A model generated the notes under the pieces. It saw only the letters and a program-made list of their open reading frames with translations, had not been told where the DNA came from and searched no databases. DNA of 64,000 nt, from the NCBI RefSeq assembly GCF_007680605.1, contig NZ_VEIO01000007.1:165119-229118 (forward strand), given 5' to 3'. The position numbers were made by a program, and so were the translations under genes. Positions 45,458-53,462 of this stretch are shown here, piece by piece. Each line of letters begins with the position of its first letter. The stretch's first letter is position 1. The stretch is from Paenibacillus xylanexedens (GTDB lineage Bacteria > Bacillota > Bacilli > Paenibacillales > Paenibacillaceae).

Positions 45458-46798
45458 TTAATTCGCTGTAATCACCATACTGTTAAAGGAATCAGCCTCT
45501 AGCTGCACATGAATCGTTTGTCCTTCGGCGAACGTCAAGTGAAGGTCGCGGCGATCCGAGAACGGATTGTTAACAACGATAACGAGGCTGTTATCCGGGT
45601 TGCGGAAAGCAACGGCTTTGCCGCTCCATGCTCCAGAGAGACCCAGCCGGCGAGCGCCGTTAACGATATGATGAGCAAAATGTTTCATGACATAATACTC
45701 TGGATTACGAGTGACATCCTTACTTGCAGGATCAACGGTGATCATTGAGTTTTGCTCCCAGCCCCATGTGCTACGTCCTCTAGGCTCAAGCACCATATTC
45801 CAATAGATATAGGCGTTGACGCCGTTACTGAAATAGTGCTGATAGAGGTTATACACGTGCTTGGCGTAGTTCCACGAGTTGTTCCCATCCCCGCACTCAT
45901 TCTCGGTCTGCATATAGCGAAGCTCCGGGTAACTAGCAACGGTACGCTGAATGGCATGTTTGCCTGCCCATTGATATCCGACCCCCTTGATATAGGAGTA
46001 GGCTTTGGGATCGCTGAGCACCAGTCCGGCATATTCATCGAATCCGGTTGTTTTCTTTTTCATCAGTTCTTCCCACGGATCAGGCGCATTGATCGTACCC
46101 AGCCAAATTTCGGTGTCCAGACCATGCTTCTCAAAAGCAGGCCCTAGATAATCAGCGATAAATTCACGTAGCTGCTCGCCTGTCCACATGCAGGAAGGGA
46201 ACTTCTGATCCGCGATCACTTCATTCTGCACATGTACCTGATGAATCGTAATGCCTGCTTCGCGGTAGGCTTCAACAAACTTCACAAAATACAGAGCGTA
46301 GGCTTCGAGAATGTCCTTTTCCCAGCGCAGTGTTCCGTAGTTGTAAGCTTTGGGGAACTTCATCCAGGTTGGCGGACTCCATGGCGATGCGAATAATTGC
46401 AAATCCGGGTTATAACTCAAAGCTTCCTTGATATAAGGGATCAGATATTTGAAATCTCGTTCGATGGAAAAATGGTCCATCGCCACATCTCCGTCTACTT
46501 CGTTGTGGCTATACCACTGCTCTGCATAGTCACTCGCGCCAATCGGCAGGCGACAGATCGTGAACCGGTGTTCCCCTTCCGGGTGGAACAGGGAATGCAT
46601 GACTTCATGTCGCTGCTCGTCACTTAAATGGGCCAAAGCCAAATAACCCAGTTCATTGAAGCAACCACCGAACCCTTCAACCAGCTGATGCTGCTCACCG
46701 GTTAATTTTAAGTTAGCGCTTTCATGAGTAGTTGAAAAAGATAACTCGTTCCACGGCTCTGTAGGTGTAGTCGAAAATCCGTTAAACGTAAATGTCAT
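45458..46798 (-). CDS. Cytoplasmic GH30-family glycosidase (probable beta-xylosidase or glucosidase type)
   Basis: A 446-residue GH30 enzyme (no signal peptide). It opens with the substrate loop QLVEGFGGCFNELGYLAL; the acid/base is E183 in VQNEV and the nucleophile E289 in MQTENECG, with SPPTWMKFP between. A beta-sandwich side domain makes up the C-terminus. The GH30 subfamily without signal peptide acts on short imported glycosides: a beta-xylosidase, beta-glucosidase or glucosylceramidase-like activity cannot be separated by sequence here; xylose-containing products fit the neighbouring xylanase. GAGGAGG precedes the ATG. A cre box sits inside the coding region. Confidence 0.85.
   Translation of the reverse strand: MTFTFNGFSTTPTEPWNELSFSTTHESANLKLTGEQHQLVEGFGGCFNELGYLALAHLSDEQRHEVMHSLFHPEGEHRFTICRLPIGASDYAEQWYSHNEVDGDVAMDHFSIERDFKYLIPYIKEALSYNPDLQLFASPWSPPTWMKFPKAYNYGTLRWEKDILEAYALYFVKFVEAYREAGITIHQVHVQNEVIADQKFPSCMWTGEQLREFIADYLGPAFEKHGLDTEIWLGTINAPDPWEELMKKKTTGFDEYAGLVLSDPKAYSYIKGVGYQWAGKHAIQRTVASYPELRYMQTENECGDGNNSWNYAKHVYNLYQHYFSNGVNAYIYWNMVLEPRGRSTWGWEQNSMITVDPASKDVTRNPEYYVMKHFAHHIVNGARRLGLSGAWSGKAVAFRNPDNSLVIVVNNPFSDRRDLHLTFAEGQTIHVQLEADSFNSMVITAN
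46711..46724 (-). promoter_or_regulatory. Intragenic cre box in the GH30 gene
   Basis: On the minus strand TGAAAGCGCTAACT, 74 bases inside the coding sequence, is the best cre match of the four. Coding-region cre boxes can act as roadblocks to transcription. Confidence 0.7.
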
Positions 46799-47040
46799 AT
46801 GATGATCCTCCTCGTAGGCTGGTAAGTAATCCTTTTGATTACGTTAAGTATACCAACTTCCGTAGCAAAAGCAGATGTGCTAATCCGTGCAATATTTACC
46901 CTAATCCAAGGTAGTTCGTTTGGAAATGAATCATTATGGAGTGGGAGGAAGTGGCTCACTACACCTATAACACTTATGCTGGCTGTGATTAAGGGATCAT
47001 CATATAGTTAGCAAGATATACCCTATTCCTCTGAAAACAG

Positions 47041-47070
47041 AAAAAATCCCCACCAACAATGCGGCGGGGA
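47041..47070 (-). terminator. Terminator of the LRR gene
   Basis: On the minus strand ATCCCC pairs with GGGGAT around a 14-base loop, followed by six U residues. Confidence 0.75.
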
Positions 47071-47075
47071 TATAG

Positions 47076-48569
47076 TTATTTGTTTTCAAAGATCAGAATC
47101 GTTTTACTCTTGGCGATATATCCAACGGTTGTATGAAGCTGCTCTGAAATAAATCGAATTGGAACATAGGCATTGCCATCCTTCATTAACAGCGGAGCAT
47201 CATTCATGATGAGTTCATCGTTAACGGTGACCTGCTTGTTGCTTACGCCCCAGCGAATGGTTTGATCCTCTTGTGTAATGACTGCTTCGCGTGTACCGCT
47301 GTTCCAGTTCACACGAGCATTTAAATGCTCGGATACAAATCGAAGAGGCACATATGTCCGGCCTTCATTAATAAAAGGAGCTCCATCAAGTTCGTACGCA
47401 CGGTCGCCCACATATGCTGTGGCAGACCCTTCAATTAAGCGTTGAAAACGGCCCTGCGGCGTACGCTTCTGCTCTCTGACATTCATCTCGTTCAGTAGTT
47501 GCATCGTATGACTGCCACTTGTCACATCCAGATAATTGTTATGTACAGTAAGCCCGGCATCAGTTGCCTCTGTCATCATATTTGGTGTGCTTAAGGACAT
47601 AGAAGTGGAATCAGAGATGTTGTTTACGCTTGGTACATCTGAGTTATCCGGTGTGAAGGATAATTCGGAGATTGGTGTCAGATCCCATATCCGGTTGTCC
47701 GATAGCTTCAAGACGTTTAGTTTGGTTAACTTGCGTAGCGGCTCCAGATTATAGATCTGATTGGACTCCGCATTCAGCTCCGTTAAGTTTGTTAATGTTG
47801 CGATGTCGCTCAGTTGCTGGATCTGGTTACCCGAGATATCCAGTTTCCGCAGTTCTTTCATGTGGCTCAGGGGTGCCAAGCGAGATATATGGTTACCTGC
47901 CACATTCAGCTCACGCAGGGTATCTGGCAACTCTGCGAGAGCATCCAGTGCTTCAATCTGATTGTTAGCCACATTCAGCCGCTTCAGCTCAGTCTGTTCC
48001 GTAAGTGGTGTAAGATCTGTAATGAAATTATTTGAGATTTCGAGCCATTTCAGCGAATGTAGCTCTGTTAGAGCATTCAGGCTTGGAATCTGATTGCCGC
48101 TGGCATGCAATGTATGTAGTCTGGGGAATTCCCGCACGACGTCAATGGAGGATATTGAGTTGTTACTGATATATAGACGTCCCAGTTGCCGTAATGCCGC
48201 GAGAGGCTGAATGGATGTAATGTAATTGTTGCGGACGTCAATCTCGCGAAGCTCCGTCAGGTGTTCCAGTGGTGTGAGATCTGTAATTTCATTACCGTAT
48301 AGACGCAGATGGGTCAAACTTACGGCATGTTCCAGCCCGGAAAGACTCTGAATGCCGGCATTGCTCAGATCCACCACACGAAGCTGCTTCAGGTCTTTGG
48401 ATGTCAGGGGTTCACCTACAGGGATGTTCAGAATCAGCTTCAGTCCTTCTTCGAGCGCGGGATCTTTAATTAGGGAATGATCTGAATCATCGAGCACGTA
48501 TGCCTTCGCTTGCCCCGCCGTACCTATACTTAGAATACATATCAACAATAATAGTGCGATTCTCTTCAT
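47076..48569 (-). CDS. Secreted leucine-rich-repeat protein with stalk domain
   Basis: A 497-residue exported protein. Signal peptide ending AKAY; about nine to ten LRR units of roughly 22 residues (L..L..L.L..N.I..L.PL; for example LTHLRLYGNEITDLTPLEHL) from about 60 to 310; then a copper-amine-oxidase-N-terminal-like stalk pair (YVPLRFVSEHLNARVNWNSG, YVPIRFISEQLHTTVGY) in the last 120 residues. The LRR part resembles internalin-type ligand-binding repeats, and the stalk module is a common Paenibacillus cell-surface anchor or spacer. Its ligand is unknown. GGAGGG lies 9-10 bases before ATG 48569. Confidence 0.88.
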   Translation of the reverse strand: MKRIALLLLICILSIGTAGQAKAYVLDDSDHSLIKDPALEEGLKLILNIPVGEPLTSKDLKQLRVVDLSNAGIQSLSGLEHAVSLTHLRLYGNEITDLTPLEHLTELREIDVRNNYITSIQPLAALRQLGRLYISNNSISSIDVVREFPRLHTLHASGNQIPSLNALTELHSLKWLEISNNFITDLTPLTEQTELKRLNVANNQIEALDALAELPDTLRELNVAGNHISRLAPLSHMKELRKLDISGNQIQQLSDIATLTNLTELNAESNQIYNLEPLRKLTKLNVLKLSDNRIWDLTPISELSFTPDNSDVPSVNNISDSTSMSLSTPNMMTEATDAGLTVHNNYLDVTSGSHTMQLLNEMNVREQKRTPQGRFQRLIEGSATAYVGDRAYELDGAPFINEGRTYVPLRFVSEHLNARVNWNSGTREAVITQEDQTIRWGVSNKQVTVNDELIMNDAPLLMKDGNAYVPIRFISEQLHTTVGYIAKSKTILIFENK

Positions 48570-48829
48570 TACATGCCTTCCCTCCAAATCATAACATCTC
48601 TTATTATTAACCCGTCTTGGGGATATAGGAACAGTGATTTTATAACGTTTATCTATCTATACTTTTATTCTATATGATAAGGCCCATGCCCTGCACTTTT
48701 TCAGCATAACTTTGTGCAAATTATAAAAATTTGTATGGTGATCAACATAGTTGCATCACACTGTATTCAATCCCATCTTGGAAAGGGTAAGGATGTACAG
48801 AGGCTATATGCGGAGAGGGAGATGTATCG

Positions 48830-49720
48830 ATGAGGAAAGCAATGATCATTAGCAATCCGTCGTCAGGCAAGGAAAAAGCAGAGCAATATGTATCCCAAGT
48901 TCGGGCTATTCTGGAATCCAGACAATACGCAGTCGTGGTTAACGAAACAGCCGGGGAAGGGGATGCCACCCATTACGGTCTGCATGCCTGCAAAGAAGGG
49001 TATGATCTGGTCATCTCGATCGGTGGAGACGGCACATTGCATGAGACGATCAACGGTATGCTGGATCAGGAACATCGTCCTCTTCTAGGCGTTGTTCCAC
49101 TGGGAACAGTGAATGATTTTGCAAGGGCGTTACATATCTCCCTTGACCCGGAGGAAGCGATCGAGCAGTTACGTTCGGAACAGACCCGGTCGGTAGATCT
49201 CGGCATGGTGAATGGGCGACTGTTTGCCAATGTGTTGGCAGCCGGCTCCTTGGCGGAGGCGTTATTCTCGGTTTCGTCAGAGGAAAAATCAAAGCTGGGA
49301 TCATTCGCTTATCTGAAAGAAGGCTTGAAGGATCTGGTAAATACACCGGCAAACGTTTTGAAGATCGAATATGACGGGCAATTCTGGGAAGGAGAGACTC
49401 CGCTTTTTGTGGCAGCACTTACCAACTCGGTCGGAGGGTTCGAAAAATTGTCACCGGATGCAGCGGTAGACGACGGATTGATCCACTGCTTTGTGATTCA
49501 GAACATCGGTGTGTTCAACAGCTTGACCTTAGGCACTTCACTGTTCTTCGGCAATCTGAAGGCCCATAAGGACGTGCACTATTTTACAGCCAAAGAAGTG
49601 CGTGTTCGCTCCGACGAAACCATCCGTACGAATGTTGATGGAGAGGAAGGCCCAGCTTTACCGATTGATATCCGTGTATTGCCTGGTTATATGAAGGTGA
49701 TCGTGCCGGAAAAAGATTAA
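48830..49720 (+). CDS. Diacylglycerol kinase-family lipid kinase (YegS/BmrU type)
   Basis: A 296-residue soluble lipid kinase. N-terminal ISNPSSGKEK, nucleotide-binding GGDGTLHE (about 65-72), PLGTVNDFAR and GSFAYLKEGLK are the family motifs; the C-terminal beta-rich half ends in RTNVDGEEGPALPIDIRVLP. The group phosphorylates diacylglycerol or related lipids to phosphatidate using ATP at the membrane surface. Whether this copy serves lipoteichoic-acid recycling cannot be told. GGAGAGGGAG precedes the ATG. Confidence 0.92.
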   Translation: MRKAMIISNPSSGKEKAEQYVSQVRAILESRQYAVVVNETAGEGDATHYGLHACKEGYDLVISIGGDGTLHETINGMLDQEHRPLLGVVPLGTVNDFARALHISLDPEEAIEQLRSEQTRSVDLGMVNGRLFANVLAAGSLAEALFSVSSEEKSKLGSFAYLKEGLKDLVNTPANVLKIEYDGQFWEGETPLFVAALTNSVGGFEKLSPDAAVDDGLIHCFVIQNIGVFNSLTLGTSLFFGNLKAHKDVHYFTAKEVRVRSDETIRTNVDGEEGPALPIDIRVLPGYMKVIVPEKD

Positions 49721-49915
49721 TGATTTCTGCCCAAGGCTGGGCAGTATGACTTAAAACAAATCATTTCTCCATATAAATGTAGGGAAAGTCTATTGAAACC
49801 GATTGCAGATGTGTGTCACAATCATAGACGGAAGACAAGCGTGGACGTACATATACGGATATGTATCAGTGTCTCATGCGCATAAACTATTTTTGAATAA
49901 TGGAGGGGAAACATC

Positions 49916-50833
49916 TTGAGAACCATTAAACTGGGCAGCAGTGCACTCGATGTGCCTGTAGTTGCTGTAGGTTGTATGCGAATCAATTCTTTGGATAGTA
50001 AGGATGCGGAGCATTTTGTACGTTCTGCTATGGAAGTAGGCGCGAATTTCTTCGATCACGCCGATATTTACGGCACAGGGACATGTGAGGAGATTTTTGC
50101 CGATGCTGTGCAGATGAATCCCCAAGTTCGTGAGAATTTGATTCTTCAATCCAAATGCGGCATTCGCAAGGGTATGTTTGATTTCTCCAAAGAGCATATC
50201 CTGAATTCAGTGGATGGCATTTTGCAACGTCTGAGAACGGAATATCTGGATGTGTTGCTCTTGCACCGCCCGGATGCACTTGTGGAGCCGGAGGAAGTGG
50301 CCGAAGCATTCGATCAGTTGGAGCGTGAGGGAAAAGTGCGTCACTTCGGCGTATCCAACCAGAATCCGAACCAGATCGCATTGCTCAAAAAATATGTCAA
50401 ACAGCCTCTGGTAGCCAACCAGCTACAGATGAGTATTACCAACACGACGATGATCGATAGCGGCATCAACGTGAATATGGAGAATGACGCTGCGGTGAAC
50501 AGAGATGGCAGCATTCTGGATTACTGCCGTCTGCATGATATCACCATTCAGCCGTGGTCTCCGTTCCAATACGGATTCTTCGAGGGGGTCTTCCTTGGCA
50601 ATGAGAAATTCCCGGAATTGAATGCCAAGATCGATGAGATCGCTGCGAAGTATAACGTGAGCAACACAACCATTGCAATTGCGTGGCTGCTTCGTCACCC
50701 TGCAAAGATGCAGCCCGTGACAGGAACCATGAACATTGAACGTCTGCAAGATTGTGTGAAAGCAAGTGAAGTTCACCTCACTCGTCCAGAGTGGTATGAA
50801 ATTTATCGCGCTGCAGGGAATGTACTGCCTTAA
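49916..50833 (+). CDS. Aldo/keto reductase
   Basis: A 305-residue TIM-barrel oxidoreductase. It shows GANFFDHADIYG (catalytic D and Y), LQSKCGIRKG (catalytic K), LLLHRPDAL (catalytic H), then FGVSNQNPNQ and the cofactor-binding PVTGTMNIERL. It reduces an unknown carbonyl with NADPH. The TTG start at 49916 is preferred: GGAGGGG lies 8-9 bases before it, and no other in-frame start fits. Transcription ends at 50901-50929. Confidence 0.92.
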   Translation: MRTIKLGSSALDVPVVAVGCMRINSLDSKDAEHFVRSAMEVGANFFDHADIYGTGTCEEIFADAVQMNPQVRENLILQSKCGIRKGMFDFSKEHILNSVDGILQRLRTEYLDVLLLHRPDALVEPEEVAEAFDQLEREGKVRHFGVSNQNPNQIALLKKYVKQPLVANQLQMSITNTTMIDSGINVNMENDAAVNRDGSILDYCRLHDITIQPWSPFQYGFFEGVFLGNEKFPELNAKIDEIAAKYNVSNTTIAIAWLLRHPAKMQPVTGTMNIERLQDCVKASEVHLTRPEWYEIYRAAGNVLP

Positions 50834-50900
50834 GTCACATACATTGAATATGGAGTAAAAGTGAAAATACGCCGAATGCGTAATGATATTCTGACAAATG

Positions 50901-50929
50901 ACACGAGCCCGCCTGGCTCGTGTTTTTTT
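50901..50929 (+). terminator. Terminator of the aldo/keto reductase gene
   Basis: ACACGAGCC pairs with GGCTCGTGT, followed by seven T residues. Confidence 0.9.
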
Positions 50930-51041
50930 GTGCAGTTGGGTCTTGGAAGAACAGACCATTTCGATATAAAATATAGATACATATTTTCTCGCTCTAAAAG
51001 GGTTAAAATGTAATTAATACAAATTAGTTGAAATTATTTTA

Positions 51042-51085
51042 TTGAAAAGCACGTACATATTACATATAATTACTTTTGCATGTAC
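51042..51085 (+). promoter_or_regulatory. Promoter with inverted repeat upstream of the HTH-TPR regulator
   Basis: TTGAAA (51042-51047) and TATAAT (51065-51070) are exactly 17 bases apart. GTACAT (51053-51058) and ATGTAC (51080-51085) flank the -10 box with 21 bases between them, so a dimeric repressor could sit over it. Autoregulation by the downstream HTH protein is inference. Confidence 0.6.
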
Positions 51086-51131
51086 CTGTATGCTCGCTTT
51101 TGGTGTTTTTATTTTGGAGGGTGGTGTTCCC

Positions 51132-52517
51132 TTGGAGCCGACAACAACCACGATACGCGATCATTTAGCAAGCTATCTGAAGCGTGAACAGATGTCGATC
51201 AGTTTATTTTCAGAGCTGTCCGGAATTAATTCTGGCACACTCAGCAACATTTTGAATAAAAATCGACCTATCTCCATGCAGCAGCTGGACCGTATTACGG
51301 TGGCTATGAAGCTTGCAGCGGGCCATTTCTATGAGTTGTATATTGATGAGTGCTTTGTGCACGCAACGCCGGATTGGCGGAGGTTAGGTCCTTTTCTGCA
51401 TCGATGTGCTGAACTGGATAAGCTGGACTGTATCGAAGAGGTCGTCCGTCTCATGATGGATAATCTTTCGTATATCCCGATGTTATTTGATGTGGCGGAG
51501 GAGTTCTATCATGCTGGTAAATGGAAACCGGCAACTCTCTTATATGAAACAATCGCTGAAAGTGAGAAGATGCAACATTCCGAGCGGCTTGCGCTCTGTC
51601 AGTATCGTCTGTTCAAGCTCGGACTGTCGAATGATCAGCAACGGAATGTTATTATTGCGGCTCAATTTGAATATTATGTGGATCGGCTGGATGAACGCTA
51701 TCAACTGGATGCATTGAATGAACTGATTAATGCGTTTGCCTCGCTTCATCGGTGGAGTAAGGTGCAGGAGTTGTCAGAAAAACTGCGAGTAAAGGCAACC
51801 ATTCACTATGAATTGAATGGGAGAAAGAAAGCGGAAGAAACGAAAAGACCTATTATATTCTATGTTATGTATGCTTATTTGGCATCGGGAAGTGCTTACT
51901 TCCATTTAGACAACTATGAGATGGCCCTCAAATATGTTTCGTTATACACCGATTCCTCCTGGGTCAAAAATCCGGATCATGAAGAAATGGTTGTTATTCA
52001 ACAATTTCAGGAATGGGCTGAGGGGAATCGTTATATATATCAATTAATGGCTGGACAGTTTGAAATTCTTCCCCAGTATCTGGCCTACATTTCAACAAAA
52101 GAGAACGAGATCTTTCCAGCGCTATGTGATATTGTTACTGCGGCGAATCGATACGATATGGATATCGATGATGTATTAGAAGAGTATGCACCGCATTTTA
52201 CTTATCAGGAGCAACGGAACCGAATTGGAAAAGTCAGCAAGCAGGTTACGGATGATCGTTACGTTCGATTATTGGCTGGATTGGGCAAATATTATCTGAA
52301 GAGGGATCACTTTGCACAAGGTTTAAATTTTGTGCTGGATAGCTTAAGATTTGCTATTGAAATTAGTGATGGACGAGGTATGCTTAGAAGTGTCGGACTA
52401 TTCGAACAATACAGGGATTATGCGTCCGATACTGCTATACAGCAATACAAAATCTTGATTGGTGAGGTGCAAAAAATCAATGAAGAAAAAACTGGCTTTG
52501 CTGATAGTTACTTGTAG
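51132..52517 (+). CDS. HTH-TPR regulator, candidate RRNPP peptide receptor (AimR/AloR-like)
   Basis: A 461-residue cytoplasmic protein. A TTG start at 51132 with GGAGG 11 bases upstream is used; the frame extends upstream to 51042 but that part lies in the promoter and reads as a chance hydrophobic segment. An N-terminal XRE-type helix-turn-helix (about 8-60, LFSELSGINSGTLSNILNKN) is followed by 400 residues of paired helices of TPR type (for example ALKYVSLYTDSSWVKN). HTH plus TPR is the RRNPP receptor architecture (PlcR, NprR, AimR). The last 38 bases overlap a secreted-peptide gene, as for receptor and pheromone pairs. AimR and the Paenibacillus AloR proteins are the closest by layout; no homology search was made. 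Confidence 0.8.
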   Translation: MEPTTTTIRDHLASYLKREQMSISLFSELSGINSGTLSNILNKNRPISMQQLDRITVAMKLAAGHFYELYIDECFVHATPDWRRLGPFLHRCAELDKLDCIEEVVRLMMDNLSYIPMLFDVAEEFYHAGKWKPATLLYETIAESEKMQHSERLALCQYRLFKLGLSNDQQRNVIIAAQFEYYVDRLDERYQLDALNELINAFASLHRWSKVQELSEKLRVKATIHYELNGRKKAEETKRPIIFYVMYAYLASGSAYFHLDNYEMALKYVSLYTDSSWVKNPDHEEMVVIQQFQEWAEGNRYIYQLMAGQFEILPQYLAYISTKENEIFPALCDIVTAANRYDMDIDDVLEEYAPHFTYQEQRNRIGKVSKQVTDDRYVRLLAGLGKYYLKRDHFAQGLNFVLDSLRFAIEISDGRGMLRSVGLFEQYRDYASDTAIQQYKILIGEVQKINEEKTGFADSYL

Positions 52518-52620
52518 TATCGCGGTGAACATCCTGCCGACGGTTACCGGGCCATCTCCAGTCAAGGAAGATACCCCTCCTCCAATCTACCGAACGAATG
52601 ATCACGGTTTAGGGACATAA
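52480..52620 (+). CDS. Candidate signalling peptide precursor, 46 residues
   Basis: The ATG at 52480 lies inside the receptor gene's last 38 bases in another frame, with GGTGAGGTG about 10 bases before it. It has KKK at residues 2-4, a hydrophobic core LALLIVTCSIAVNIL (5-19), a TVTGPSP cleavage-like region and a polar tail ending YRTNDHGLGT. This is the plan of an RRNPP pro-peptide: export by Sec, then trimming to a C-terminal oligopeptide, here perhaps the last five to eight residues. It was too short for routine calling. The mature form is inference. Confidence 0.72.
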   Translation: MKKKLALLIVTCSIAVNILPTVTGPSPVKEDTPPPIYRTNDHGLGT

Positions 52621-52631
52621 GCCTGAGCCAC

Positions 52632-52667
52632 AGAACGCTCCTGAATAACTCAGAGGCGTTCTTTTTT
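52632..52667 (+). terminator. Terminator of the receptor-peptide cassette
   Basis: AGAACGC and CCTGA pair with TCAG and GGCGTTCT, followed by six T residues; it ends 47 bases after the peptide stop. Confidence 0.85.
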
Positions 52668-52772
52668 GTATGTATAAACGGTCCGGTAACGTATGAAGAG
52701 CTTATCTGTCATACCCTCATTAAACTATCGATTGGCATAATAAGCTAAAATATGACAAAAGGAGGGGGTGCT

Positions 52773-52943
52773 ATGGATCGTATGGAATTAAAATCACAGA
52801 TAGAAGACGCGAGACAACAGCTGCATCAGATACATCTGCAATACGGTAGCCTGCTTCATCCTGAAGTGATTAGACAGTCCATACTCCTTGACGCTCTCCT
52901 GAACCAATATAACCGAATCCGTGTGGAGAAGTTAATCAATTAA
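52773..52943 (+). CDS. Spo0E-like aspartyl-phosphate phosphatase
   Basis: A 56-residue two-helix protein. The helix-hinge-helix has IEDARQQLHQIHLQYG, then HPEVIRQSILLDALLNQY, matching the Spo0E signature (S-x-x-L-D with the catalytic aspartate). Family members dephosphorylate Spo0A~P and so delay sporulation. AAAGGAGGGGG is 6 bases before ATG 52773, preferred over the ATG at 52752. It is the next gene after the peptide cassette. Confidence 0.82.
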   Translation: MDRMELKSQIEDARQQLHQIHLQYGSLLHPEVIRQSILLDALLNQYNRIRVEKLIN

Positions 52944-52953
52944 CAAAGGTCTA

Positions 52954-53002
52954 TTTACATTTATGTTCTTGTATACTATAGTTAGTTACATAAGTAACTA
53001 AC
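52954..53002 (+). promoter_or_regulatory. Promoter and operator of the GntR-ABC operon
   Basis: TTTACA (52954-52959) and TATAGT (52977-52982) are 17 bases apart. Directly downstream lies a perfect 9-bp palindrome, GTTAGTTAC and GTAACTAAC, with 4 bases between (52981-53002), followed by another CAACTAAC. This fits a GntR (YtrA-type) operator overlapping the transcription start. Confidence 0.75.
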
Positions 53003-53060
53003 CAACTAACTAAGGGATGAAAAATTGACCCAAAGATAAGACACACGCAGAATCATTATT

Positions 53061-53462
53061 ATGTATGAAAGTTGGAAACAGATGAAATCGACTTTGGATG
53101 AATCCCAGCCTATTTTTCATCAGATCGCCATGATGATCATGGATGATATTGTGGAAGGCAGATTGAGGGTGGAGGAGCAGGTTCCCTCGACGAATGAACT
53201 GTCACGCTTTTACAATATTAATCCGGCTACGGCGCGAAAGGGGCTACAGGAGTTGGTAGACAAAGGCATCATATACAAACAGCGAGGTGTGGGAATGTTT
53301 GTTGCCAAAGGAGCCAGAGAAGCCTTGCTTGTTGAACGAAAGCAACATTTTTACGAGGAATACATCAAACCTCTACTTGAAGAAGCCAGACGTATTCGGA
53401 TGGACGAGGACATGATTATTGATCTGATTCGCGGTAAGAAGGATAAGGAGAGTGAAATATGA
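53061..53462 (+). CDS. GntR-family regulator, YtrA type
   Basis: A 133-residue repressor with an N-terminal winged helix (FHQIAMMIMDDIVEGRL, VPSTNELSRFYNINPATARK, GVGMFVAKGAR) and a short C-terminal helical segment, the YtrA subfamily size. It heads an operon with an ABC ATPase and permease (4-base ATGA overlap with the ATPase), and the palindrome over its promoter implies autoregulation. YtrA-type operons respond to cell-wall stress or antibiotics in Bacillus. The ribosome site is weak; ATG 53082 is a possible alternative start. Confidence 0.9.
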   Translation: MYESWKQMKSTLDESQPIFHQIAMMIMDDIVEGRLRVEEQVPSTNELSRFYNINPATARKGLQELVDKGIIYKQRGVGMFVAKGAREALLVERKQHFYEEYIKPLLEEARRIRMDEDMIIDLIRGKKDKESEI

